Shown: one piece after another, positions 26,345 to 33,585 of the stretch
How positions within the stretch are numbered: the first letter of the stretch is position 1
Layout of the letters: each line of letters starts with the position of its first letter
From: Candidatus Gastranaerophilales bacterium
GTDB taxonomy: Bacteria > Cyanobacteriota > Vampirovibrionia > Gastranaerophilales > Gastranaerophilaceae
Direction of reading: 5' to 3'
Length of the DNA stretch: 64,000 nt
NCBI GenBank assembly: GCA_944325515.1
Contig: CALVAO010000004.1
Location: forward strand, 103,739 to 167,738
Program-made: the position numbers and the translations under genes
The notes under the pieces: generated by a model
Told to the model about the DNA's origin: nothing
Database searches by the model: none
What the model saw: the letters and a program-made list of their open reading frames with translations, nothing else

Positions 26345-27271
26345 TTATATTCTTCTGGCTACCCTCAATTTAGCACTCCGTGACGGCGGATTTTCCGAAA
26401 TCTCCCTTTCGCACGCCATGATTGGTTTTTTGTTGACTAACTCTATTTTTGGCGGCGGGCATTTGCAAATCATGTCATTGCATCTGCACTTTGCGCTTTC
26501 ATACTTGAAGACTTGCTTAACTATCCTATCCTCCAGAGAATGAAAACTTATTACAGAAATTATACCACCAACATCTAACAAATCCAATATATCATGCAGT
26601 ACAATATTTACATTTTTTAACTCTTGATTAACCTCTATACGAATTGCTTGAAACACTCTTGTAGCAGGGTGTATATTAGACTTAATCCGAGGAGTCGCAG
26701 AGATAACAATATCAGCAAGCTCTTTCGTTGTTCCAATTGCTTTAGCCCTTCGAGTTTCCACAATCTTCTTTGCAATTCTTTTTGAAAATCTTTCTTCCCC
26801 GTATTCACTAAAAATCCTCACCAAATCATCTTCTTTATAATTGTTTACAACATCATATGCGGAAAAATCACTATCCATATCAAATCTCATATCCAGCGGA
26901 GCATCCTTAAGAAAAGAGAACCCTCTCTCCTGTTTTGTTAACTGATGATAAGAGGCACCTAAATCAAGAATTACACCGCCGGTTATTTTTTCTATCCCTA
27001 ATTTAGCAAGCTCTGATTTTATATTCGTATATGATGATTTAAGTATAGTTAAGTTTTTATAGTTCTTTAACCTTTCTCTGGCATGGTTTATAGCTTCTTC
27101 ATCAATATCAAAAGCAATAAGTTTCCCGTTAGGTGAAATTCTTTTTAGAATTAATTCGCTATGTCCGCCGCCTCCAAGCGTACAGTCGACATAAATTTTA
27201 CCGTCCTTACACTCCAGAGCATCGACAGCTTCATTCAACATAACTGTATAATGTTTAAAATCATCAATCAT
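26345..27271 (-). CDS. rsmH: 16S rRNA (cytosine(1402)-N4)-methyltransferase
   Basis: This 308-residue enzyme methylates N4 of C1402 in the ribosomal P site. The family signatures are HYTVMLNEAVDAL at the start, VDCTLGGGGHSELIL (S-adenosylmethionine binding), GVILDLGASYHQLTKQERGFSF, and the C-terminal GGIISVISFHSLEDRIVK and NPPSRSAKLRVA. Note that the usual GVSSPQLD motif reads GASYHQLT here. It follows dtd by four bases and precedes the FtsL-like gene, a classical start of a cell-wall/division cluster that here is embedded in an RNA-modification operon. Confidence 0.96.
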   Translation of the reverse strand: MIDDFKHYTVMLNEAVDALECKDGKIYVDCTLGGGGHSELILKRISPNGKLIAFDIDEEAINHARERLKNYKNLTILKSSYTNIKSELAKLGIEKITGGVILDLGASYHQLTKQERGFSFLKDAPLDMRFDMDSDFSAYDVVNNYKEDDLVRIFSEYGEERFSKRIAKKIVETRRAKAIGTTKELADIVISATPRIKSNIHPATRVFQAIRIEVNQELKNVNIVLHDILDLLDVGGIISVISFHSLEDRIVKQVFKYESAKCRCNDMICKCPPPKIELVNKKPIMACEREISENPPSRSAKLRVARRI

Positions 27272-27275
27272 GATT

Positions 27276-27713
27276 TTACGCCTCCAGCATAAAAGTTACC
27301 GGTCCGTCATTTACAAGCTCAACATCCATCATAGCTGCAAATTTCCCTGTTGCAGTCTTAATTCCGGTATTACTTACTTTTTTTATAAACAGCTCATAAA
27401 GTTCCTCTGCTCTTTTCGGTTCTTCCGACTTATCAAAACTCGGACGTGTGCCCTTTTTGCAGTCACCGCATAAAGTAAATTGTGAAACAATAAGCATTTG
27501 CCCGTTAATATCCAGCAAAGATTTATTCATCTTACCCTGTTCGTCAGAAAAAATTCTGAGATTTACTATTTTTGAAGCAAGTTTATCAACTTGAGATTCC
27601 GTATCACCCTTTTCTATTCCAACAAGTGATAAAATTCCTTGTTCTATGGAGGAAAAAATTTTTCCATCTATTCTTACAGATGCACTCTTCACTCTCTGGA
27701 TTAAAACTTTCAT
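27276..27713 (-). CDS. dtd: D-aminoacyl-tRNA deacylase
   Basis: This 145-residue cytosolic enzyme removes D-amino acids (and glycine mischarged on tRNA-Ala) from tRNA. The catalytic SQFTL motif (MLIVSQFTLCGD) and the Gly-cis-Pro motif region (NDGPVTFML) at the C terminus are present, together with FDKSEEPKRAEELYE. Length is standard. It begins with a TAATG overlap with the end of the upstream gene and is followed after four bases by rsmH. Confidence 0.95.
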   Translation of the reverse strand: MKVLIQRVKSASVRIDGKIFSSIEQGILSLVGIEKGDTESQVDKLASKIVNLRIFSDEQGKMNKSLLDINGQMLIVSQFTLCGDCKKGTRPSFDKSEEPKRAEELYELFIKKVSNTGIKTATGKFAAMMDVELVNDGPVTFMLEA

Positions 27714-29608
27714 TACAAATCCTCCATCGCAGTTTTTATAAGTTTTAAAACAGTATCTATTCTTGCAAGAGCCCTATCATAATAGAGTTTTAGCTTATCA
27801 GAAAAACCTGTCACAGCTTCATTCGTAAGATTTTGCATCATTTTCATTTCATATTCAACATCAATTCGCTCAGCTGTCGTAATAAAATCAAAAGCCTTAC
27901 ACTGATTAACATAGACAGAACTCAGTTCCATAAAATTTACCGAAACTTTTTTCAAAGCTTTCAATACTTCGACGGATAGATTTTTATACCTGTTTAATTC
28001 ATTATTTAAAGACCTTAATAATGCTTGACCATCTTTTATTTTTACTTGAGCCTGCACTAACTCATTGCATGTCTTTATAAGATTTTCTCTTATTAACGGA
28101 ATATTATACTCGTAATTTATATTCACATTTCTATCTTCAATTTTATCCGAATCTTGCAGAGCTTCTTCGAGCGGAAGATTTCTAAACCCGTCAATTTGGG
28201 CTCCAATCAGAGATGAATTAATATAATCCGGTCCTTTAAAATGTTCTGTAAATTCTGTCAGAGGTTTTATAAATGCAGCATACACCGACTCTGTCGGTAT
28301 CATACCGCCCTGTATGCCTTTTACATAATACAAAGAAGCATTCAAATCACTCAATCGCTTCTGCGCAGCTTTTATTCTCTCTTCCTCTTTTGGAGAATTA
28401 CTTAATGATGCACAAAAGCTATCAAAATCTTTTGCGGTAATTTCACATCTTCCGGTTTCCTTATTGTATTTGCAGATTAAATCCTTGTATGCTGAATCCT
28501 TACTGTAACACTGTCCGTTCACATAAGCTAAATCCTGTCCGACTAGAACAAGCTTTGAACATCCCAAAATTCTAGCACAATTTAGAGCCATATATGAAAC
28601 AGTACCCTTTGACCAGTATTCACTTATATCGATATCTGCAGTTTGACTCCACCACAAATTTACAGGCAAATTCGCAGCTATATGGGAAAAAACTCTCTTA
28701 AATTTAAACTTCCTCAAATTAGGATGCGAAAAAGGTTCAGTAATAAAATTAATATCAGATAAATCTATCCCTTCAATTTGTTTTGAAGAATCATAAACTT
28801 CTATTATGCATAGAAAATCCGGCACAATATTATGTTTTGCGATTGTCTTCATTGCTGTTCCGACAACAATTAAAACAATATTATCCCGGTATTTTTTTAT
28901 TATCTCTATATCTCTGTCTAGAGTTGGACCGGCAGAAACTATAACTGCTGTTTTTCCTTTATAAAAATCTTTTACTGCAGTTAACGGGATTTCTTGCATT
29001 ATATCCGGAATATTCATAATTAAATGTTTAAAGAGCGGATAGAACTTCTGCCTCGTATATCTTAAATCCATGCCGTAGGAGCCTACCATACGCTGTAAAT
29101 CTCTAATCAAGTCATTGAATTTCACTTCGTTTAACTGCCTGTATCCAATTGTTGATAACATCAGAGGAACATTTTTCATATTGGATTTTTGATAAATATA
29201 TTCTCCCGCCTTAGTTAAGTCGGATGTTACATATACATTATTTTTTAAAATATCTTTAGAAAAATCAACCAGTGTAAATACCGTTCTTAAAATATTTAAA
29301 TCCGGTTCAAACAAAATAACAGTACCCTTTGACGCCTGTGCTGCCGCCTGAAATAAATAACCAAGCCCTAAGCCGTATATAAAGTGGATAGCAACAGGAG
29401 AATTCTCTGCCTGTGAAAAAATTTCCAGAGCTTCCTGCAGCGGATTATCCTTATTATGCAAATAATAATTTTTATATTTTAAATTATAAAAACCATTTTC
29501 TTGAATCAGCTGCGGGACATCTGTCACAATGTGAGATTTTATTTTTTCTGCGAACTCTTTATCTTTTATCGCGAGAGCATTTATATTTTTTTCTAATATA
29601 TTACTCAC
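27713..29608 (-). CDS. Maf-like DUF115 protein (possible flagellin glycosylation factor)
   Basis: This protein of about 631 residues belongs to the motility accessory factor / 6-hydroxymethylpterin pyrophosphokinase-like (DUF115) group. The core YKGKTAVIVSAGPTLDRDI starts near residue 225 and is followed by IVVGTAMKTIAKHNIVPDFLCIIE and SKLVLVGQDLAY, the characteristic order. An N-terminal domain of about 200 residues and an alpha-helical C-terminal region (500-631) flank it. Maf proteins transfer nonulosonic acids to flagellin in several flagellates; a flagellin gene lies at 44800. I chose GTG 29608: GGAGGGG lies five bases upstream and the codon overlaps the rlmN stop as GTGA. The upstream in-frame codons to 29650 lie inside rlmN. 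Confidence 0.82.
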   Translation of the reverse strand: MSNILEKNINALAIKDKEFAEKIKSHIVTDVPQLIQENGFYNLKYKNYYLHNKDNPLQEALEIFSQAENSPVAIHFIYGLGLGYLFQAAAQASKGTVILFEPDLNILRTVFTLVDFSKDILKNNVYVTSDLTKAGEYIYQKSNMKNVPLMLSTIGYRQLNEVKFNDLIRDLQRMVGSYGMDLRYTRQKFYPLFKHLIMNIPDIMQEIPLTAVKDFYKGKTAVIVSAGPTLDRDIEIIKKYRDNIVLIVVGTAMKTIAKHNIVPDFLCIIEVYDSSKQIEGIDLSDINFITEPFSHPNLRKFKFKRVFSHIAANLPVNLWWSQTADIDISEYWSKGTVSYMALNCARILGCSKLVLVGQDLAYVNGQCYSKDSAYKDLICKYNKETGRCEITAKDFDSFCASLSNSPKEEERIKAAQKRLSDLNASLYYVKGIQGGMIPTESVYAAFIKPLTEFTEHFKGPDYINSSLIGAQIDGFRNLPLEEALQDSDKIEDRNVNINYEYNIPLIRENLIKTCNELVQAQVKIKDGQALLRSLNNELNRYKNLSVEVLKALKKVSVNFMELSSVYVNQCKAFDFITTAERIDVEYEMKMMQNLTNEAVTGFSDKLKLYYDRALARIDTVLKLIKTAMEDL

Positions 29609-30639
29609 AAACACCCCTCCGCTTTTGCTTTTCCCCTCAATTGTCCGCATGCCGCATCAATATCCGCACCGCGTTCCAGTCTAACTGTAACCTTCTTACC
29701 GGAATGTTCAAGAAGATATTTGAACTTCATTACATCGCTTACAGAAGGTTTTTTATAATCATTTTCTACAACAGAATTGTATGGTATCAAGTTAATATTA
29801 CACTTTAAATCCTTTAAGAAATATGCAAGCTCTTTTGCTGCTTGTGGCGTATCATTAAAACCGTGAATAAGAATATACTCAATAGTTATTCTTCTGCCTG
29901 TTTTTTCTATATAGTTCTTAAGGGATGTTTTTAAATCCGTAATGGGATATTTATTCTCTATCGGCATTAAAGTTTTTCTTAGATTATGATTCGGTGCATG
30001 AAGAGAAATCGCAAGCGTTGACTGCATATCTAACTCTGCGAGCCTATCAATCTGCGGAATTATTCCGCTTGTAGAAATTGTTATCCTTCTGGCACCAATT
30101 TGAAAATCATCATTGAAAATTTGAAGAGCTTTAAGCACATTATCAGTATTTAAAAGAGGCTCGCCCTGCCCCATAAATACAATATTAGTAACTTTGAGCC
30201 CCGTATCCCTCTGGATAGTCAATACTTGTTCAATAATTTCCTGCGCCGTCAGATTTCTTTTAAAACCGCCTTTGCCTGTCGCACAGAAAGAGCAGTTTAC
30301 AGCACATCCCACTTGAGAGCTTACGCAGGCTGTCAAATTAGCGCGGTTATCAAAACGCATTAAAACCGTTTCAACGCACTCCCCATCCGGATATTCAACC
30401 AGATATTTAATTGTTCCGTCAGTGCTTACCTGCTTAACTTTAATTTTAGTATTCGTAACAACTGCAATCTCTTTTAGCTTTTCTCTAAAATCTTTTGATA
30501 AATTTGTCATTTCATCAATAGAGGAAACCGATTTAGCATAAATCCAGTTATGAATTTGTTTAGCTCGAAATTTTGTAGCTTTGAGCTTCTCCATTAACTC
30601 TTCCAGTTCTGCTAATTTCAATCCGGCTAAAATTATCAC
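29605..30639 (-). CDS. rlmN: Dual-specificity RNA (adenine-C2)-methyltransferase
   Basis: This 344-residue radical SAM enzyme makes m2A in 23S rRNA (A2503) and some tRNAs. The CxxxCxxC cluster is CSFCATGKGGF (first Cys in CAVNC just before), and MGQGEPLLN and ISLHAPNH are family hallmarks. The C-terminal Cys of the catalytic pair is in DAACGQLRGK. It starts with GTG, overlapping the previous gene's stop (GTGA), and ends in a GTGA overlap with the Maf-like gene. This indicates translation coupling along the operon. Confidence 0.95.
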   Translation of the reverse strand: MIILAGLKLAELEELMEKLKATKFRAKQIHNWIYAKSVSSIDEMTNLSKDFREKLKEIAVVTNTKIKVKQVSTDGTIKYLVEYPDGECVETVLMRFDNRANLTACVSSQVGCAVNCSFCATGKGGFKRNLTAQEIIEQVLTIQRDTGLKVTNIVFMGQGEPLLNTDNVLKALQIFNDDFQIGARRITISTSGIIPQIDRLAELDMQSTLAISLHAPNHNLRKTLMPIENKYPITDLKTSLKNYIEKTGRRITIEYILIHGFNDTPQAAKELAYFLKDLKCNINLIPYNSVVENDYKKPSVSDVMKFKYLLEHSGKKVTVRLERGADIDAACGQLRGKAKAEGCL

Positions 30640-31370
30640 TGCAGCTTACTCCTATAGAACTCAAGAATATCCGTCTTTGCCTTCAGAAGCATTGCTTCAT
30701 GCGCCACAGATTTTTTCCATTCATTAAAAGAGCAGGACGAAGGCAGCAGTTTTAAAGGATTATGAGGGAACTCTCTGCAGATATCAGGTCTGTTTTCATA
30801 ATCAGAGCATAAGTTATCTTTAAGTTTCGGACAGTAATAATAATAAACTTTTTCTTCAGTAACAAGTTTATTAAGAAGCTCAAAATATTCCGGATTTACA
30901 GCTTTTGCATCTTCTTCAGTTTCATAGGGAACAAATACTGAAACAAAATCTTTAGAGAATTTATCACCTTTCAGCGCTCTCTGCTTTAATTGAGTATAAG
31001 AATATTCACTTACAGCAAGCTTGCAGCAAGATGCACACTGTGCACAGGAATAATCAGATTTTTTACCCATTATATTCTTATAGACCGCTTTCAACTTATT
31101 TTTATAATCACCTGCAAGAAATGTTAGGACTTTTAATTGCCAGTCCCTGTACGAACAATTTGGAGGATATGCAGTAAAAACATCTTTCTTTTCTATTTTA
31201 CAATCCTTAATACTGCATTTTTCACATGGATTCACCGGTTTAAAACTGCTAATTTCTTTTCTTATGCTTTCAGCAGCTTCAACAAAAATTTGTTCATAAT
31301 TATTTTTCAAATCAGCATACTGATTATTTAAAGAAGTTTTATTATCACTCGTACTAAAAAAATTATTCAT
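30636..31370 (-). CDS. YkgJ-type cysteine-cluster protein
   Basis: This protein of about 244 residues has two Cys clusters. An N-terminal one (CEKCSIKDCKI, then CSYRDW) is followed by the YkgJ/CxxCxxCC motif CAQCASCCKLAV (about 140) and CPKLKDNLCSDYENRPDICREFP (about 200). That pattern marks a zinc- or iron-sulfur-binding family of unknown biochemical role. It opens the long leftward operon and overlaps rlmN by four bases. The ATG at 31370 is preferred over a TTG at 31406: neither has a good ribosome-binding site, but a TATTAT at about 13 bases before the ATG suggests a near-leaderless message. Confidence 0.75.
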   Translation of the reverse strand: MNNFFSTSDNKTSLNNQYADLKNNYEQIFVEAAESIRKEISSFKPVNPCEKCSIKDCKIEKKDVFTAYPPNCSYRDWQLKVLTFLAGDYKNKLKAVYKNIMGKKSDYSCAQCASCCKLAVSEYSYTQLKQRALKGDKFSKDFVSVFVPYETEEDAKAVNPEYFELLNKLVTEEKVYYYYCPKLKDNLCSDYENRPDICREFPHNPLKLLPSSCSFNEWKKSVAHEAMLLKAKTDILEFYRSKLQ

Positions 31371-31455
31371 ACTCCAGATAATAGCACAAATAGCCGTCTC
31401 CGGCAATGATATTTACAAATAAAGACATAAAATAAAAAAGAAAGGATTATATTTT

Positions 31456-31848
31456 ATGACTACAGAAAAACTACAAATCTACAAATGTGAAATTTGCGGG
31501 AATGTGACTCAAGTTTTACTTCCGGGCTTTGGAGAACTTGTTTGCTGCAACCAGCCGATGAAACTTTTGGAAATACAACATGACCGCACAGAAACAGGAG
31601 AAAAACATGCTCCTAAAAAAGAAACCAGAGATAATAAAACGTTTATACATGTAAAAACTCATCCGATGCTTCCGGAACACTATATTCAATTTATAGAAAT
31701 ATATCCGGACGATAAATCGGAACTGCATCTCAAATACTTCAATCCCGGTGAAATACCGGAATATGATATCACAGACTTTACTGAAAATATAAAAGCTGTT
31801 GAACTATGCAACATTCACGGCTTGTGGGGAGAAGATAACAATGATTAG
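31456..31848 (+). CDS. dfx: Desulfoferrodoxin (superoxide reductase)
   Basis: This 130-residue cytosolic two-iron enzyme reduces superoxide to peroxide without making oxygen and is typical of anaerobes. The desulforedoxin-like centre I is formed by Cys11, Cys14, Cys30 and Cys31. The catalytic centre II ligands are visible as His51, His69, His75, Cys118 and His121 (CNIHG). Glu/Lys near EKHAPKKE match the lid loop. AAAGGA precedes the ATG. It forms an operon with ferritin, whose start overlaps its end, so superoxide removal is paired with iron storage. Confidence 0.96.
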   Translation: MTTEKLQIYKCEICGNVTQVLLPGFGELVCCNQPMKLLEIQHDRTETGEKHAPKKETRDNKTFIHVKTHPMLPEHYIQFIEIYPDDKSELHLKYFNPGEIPEYDITDFTENIKAVELCNIHGLWGEDNND

Positions 31849-32329
31849 CAATAATATTAATAACATTATAAATGAACAGATTAACAAAGAGTTTTACTCC
31901 GGATATTTATACCTTTCAATGTCTGCACACTTGAAAGAGCTCGGGCTTTTCGGGTTTGCATCCTGGACAAGACTTCAAGCAAAAGAAGAAGTCGAACACG
32001 GACTTAAACTTTTTGATTACTTGATTGAAAGAAACAGCTTTGTAACATTAAAACAAATAAAAACTCCAGAATTTGAATTCAACGGCATCATCTCTATTTT
32101 TAATAATATATATGAACATGAAAAATGCATTACATCATCGGTCATGAAAATTGCAAAAGCTGCGGAAGAAGAATGCGACCGCACGACACTTTCATTTATA
32201 GACTGGTTTATTCAAGAACAGATAGAGGAAGAACAGGCGGTAAAAAACATTATAAAACGTCTGGAGCTCTTCGGTGACGACAAGACATCTCTCTTCCTTA
32301 TGGATAAAGAATTAGGCGAACGCTCATAG
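31841..32329 (+). CDS. ftnA: Ferritin
   Basis: This 162-residue cytosolic iron-storage four-helix bundle shows ferroxidase ligands in NEQINKEFYSGYLYLSMSAH (helix A Glu), QAKEEVEHGLKLFDYL (Glu-Glu-x-x-His) and FIQEQIEEEQAV (helix D). There is no haem-binding Met typical of bacterioferritin, so ftn type is preferred. The start ATG at 31841 overlaps the dfx stop and has GGGGAGAAG upstream; an upstream in-frame ATG at 31799 lies inside dfx and is rejected. A terminator follows immediately. Confidence 0.95.
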   Translation: MISNNINNIINEQINKEFYSGYLYLSMSAHLKELGLFGFASWTRLQAKEEVEHGLKLFDYLIERNSFVTLKQIKTPEFEFNGIISIFNNIYEHEKCITSSVMKIAKAAEEECDRTTLSFIDWFIQEQIEEEQAVKNIIKRLELFGDDKTSLFLMDKELGERS

Positions 32330-32331
32330 AG

Positions 32332-32358
32332 AAAAAGGACTTATATAGTCCTTTTTCT
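32332..32358 (+). terminator. Terminator of dfx-ftnA
   Basis: AAAAAGGACT...AGTCCTTTTT forms a 10-bp stem with a 5-base loop, followed by T residues, two bases after the ferritin stop. Confidence 0.9.
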
Positions 32359-32444
32359 TGTAATTTATTTTTGTTTTTGATAAATTAATTGTGTGTGTTT
32401 TATATTTTTAAAACATTTGTAAAAATATGTTAAGTTCAAGCACT

Positions 32445-32470
32445 TATACTAGCAAAAAAATATCTTTTGG
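32445..32470 (+). promoter_or_regulatory. Probable -10 and A-tract leader element of the 32505 operon
   Basis: TATACT (32445-32450) is followed directly by AGCAAAAAAATATCTTTTG. The same arrangement, TATAAT followed by AGCAAAAAAAATTTTT, occurs leftward before the 45814 gene at 46285-46262. The -35 box is not clear. Confidence 0.4.
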
Positions 32471-32504
32471 GGACTTTTAATATATAGGTACAGATGGGGT
32501 TCGT

Positions 32505-33584
32505 ATGATAAAACCGATAAATTTAGCAGATAATAATTTAAAGTTTGGGGCTAAAAAGCAAGAGCCGCAAGAAATTGATGACGAATCAAGAATTCTGCCG
32601 AATACTTTAAAAACAAGAGTATTACAGAAATTTGATAAAACAGCAAGTGCATTTACCGAATATCCTAAAAAAGGATTGATTGGAGATGTTAACTCTGATT
32701 TTTATGAATTTCTAGCAATGGGGATTGTACCATATTTAATCGGCAGCGGTATGTTTATGGGCTTATTCAATCTTTTAAAAGATTTAAAACCGAATTCACA
32801 ACTTATTGCTGGCATAAACGGTAAGAAAATGGCGCTGGGTGTCGTTTTATACGGCATATTTAAAACTCTGGCAAACGATTTAGTTACAAGACCTGTTTAC
32901 TGGGGTACCGGTGTTGATATAGAACTCCCTTACAGAAATGTTTATCATCCGCTTCCAACAGAACCGGGCGCTAATGCTAATATTTACCCGCAGCGTCAGC
33001 ACAGAAAAGTTTATGACAGCCGTGAATTCTTCAGAAAAGATTTACTTCAAAACGACCCTAACTATGGTGTGGGATATTATGCAAAAATAGGTAAGAAAAT
33101 AGGATTGGGCGACAATTTGAATGATCCTGTTACAGAAACTACTCCTATAATTCAAAGTATTATATCAACAACAAAAACCGCAAAAAGTTTATCATCTTAT
33201 GCCTGGGCTGGTGTCGGCGTTGGACTTGCAGTACAAAACAGCTGGCAAAGCTTTTTTGATGCTATTAAGAACAGAAAACGCCATGTTCCGCAGGCTGGCG
33301 AAGGTATTATGAAAAAGATGGGCGCAAGAATGAGCAATGCCGGTAAAAATTTTGTTGATATCTCAAAAACATTCGGCTCTTCATTTATAAAAGCCTGCAA
33401 AACCCTCTGGACAGGAGAAGCCGGAACTGAAGGTTTCATGAAGCATGCCGGTAAAGCATGGTTATTATTTACCGGTGCACTCACTGTCGGAAGTATCGCA
33501 AATGTAATATATAAAGCCCGCCATATGGGTAAATTGGCTAATAAAGATATTATGGATAAAAACAAAGAAAGTACGGTGATTTAG
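32505..33584 (+). CDS. Membrane protein with LKFG motif, unknown function
   Basis: I do not recognise this 359-residue protein. It starts with a short disordered leader containing NNLKFGAKK (residues 10-18), one of the window's F-K-G-like motifs. Hydrophobic stretches lie at about 72-100 (AMGIVPYLIGSGMFMGLFNLL), 105-125 (MALGVVLYGIFKTLAND), 230-245 and 315-335 (WLLFTGALTVGSIANVIY), so it is probably a membrane protein. It is the first gene of a three-gene operon, one base before the 33586 gene and ending with a GH13 enzyme, so a link to alpha-glucan storage or a glucan-associated membrane is possible but unproven. Confidence 0.75.
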   Translation: MIKPINLADNNLKFGAKKQEPQEIDDESRILPNTLKTRVLQKFDKTASAFTEYPKKGLIGDVNSDFYEFLAMGIVPYLIGSGMFMGLFNLLKDLKPNSQLIAGINGKKMALGVVLYGIFKTLANDLVTRPVYWGTGVDIELPYRNVYHPLPTEPGANANIYPQRQHRKVYDSREFFRKDLLQNDPNYGVGYYAKIGKKIGLGDNLNDPVTETTPIIQSIISTTKTAKSLSSYAWAGVGVGLAVQNSWQSFFDAIKNRKRHVPQAGEGIMKKMGARMSNAGKNFVDISKTFGSSFIKACKTLWTGEAGTEGFMKHAGKAWLLFTGALTVGSIANVIYKARHMGKLANKDIMDKNKESTVI

Positions 33585-33585
33585 T

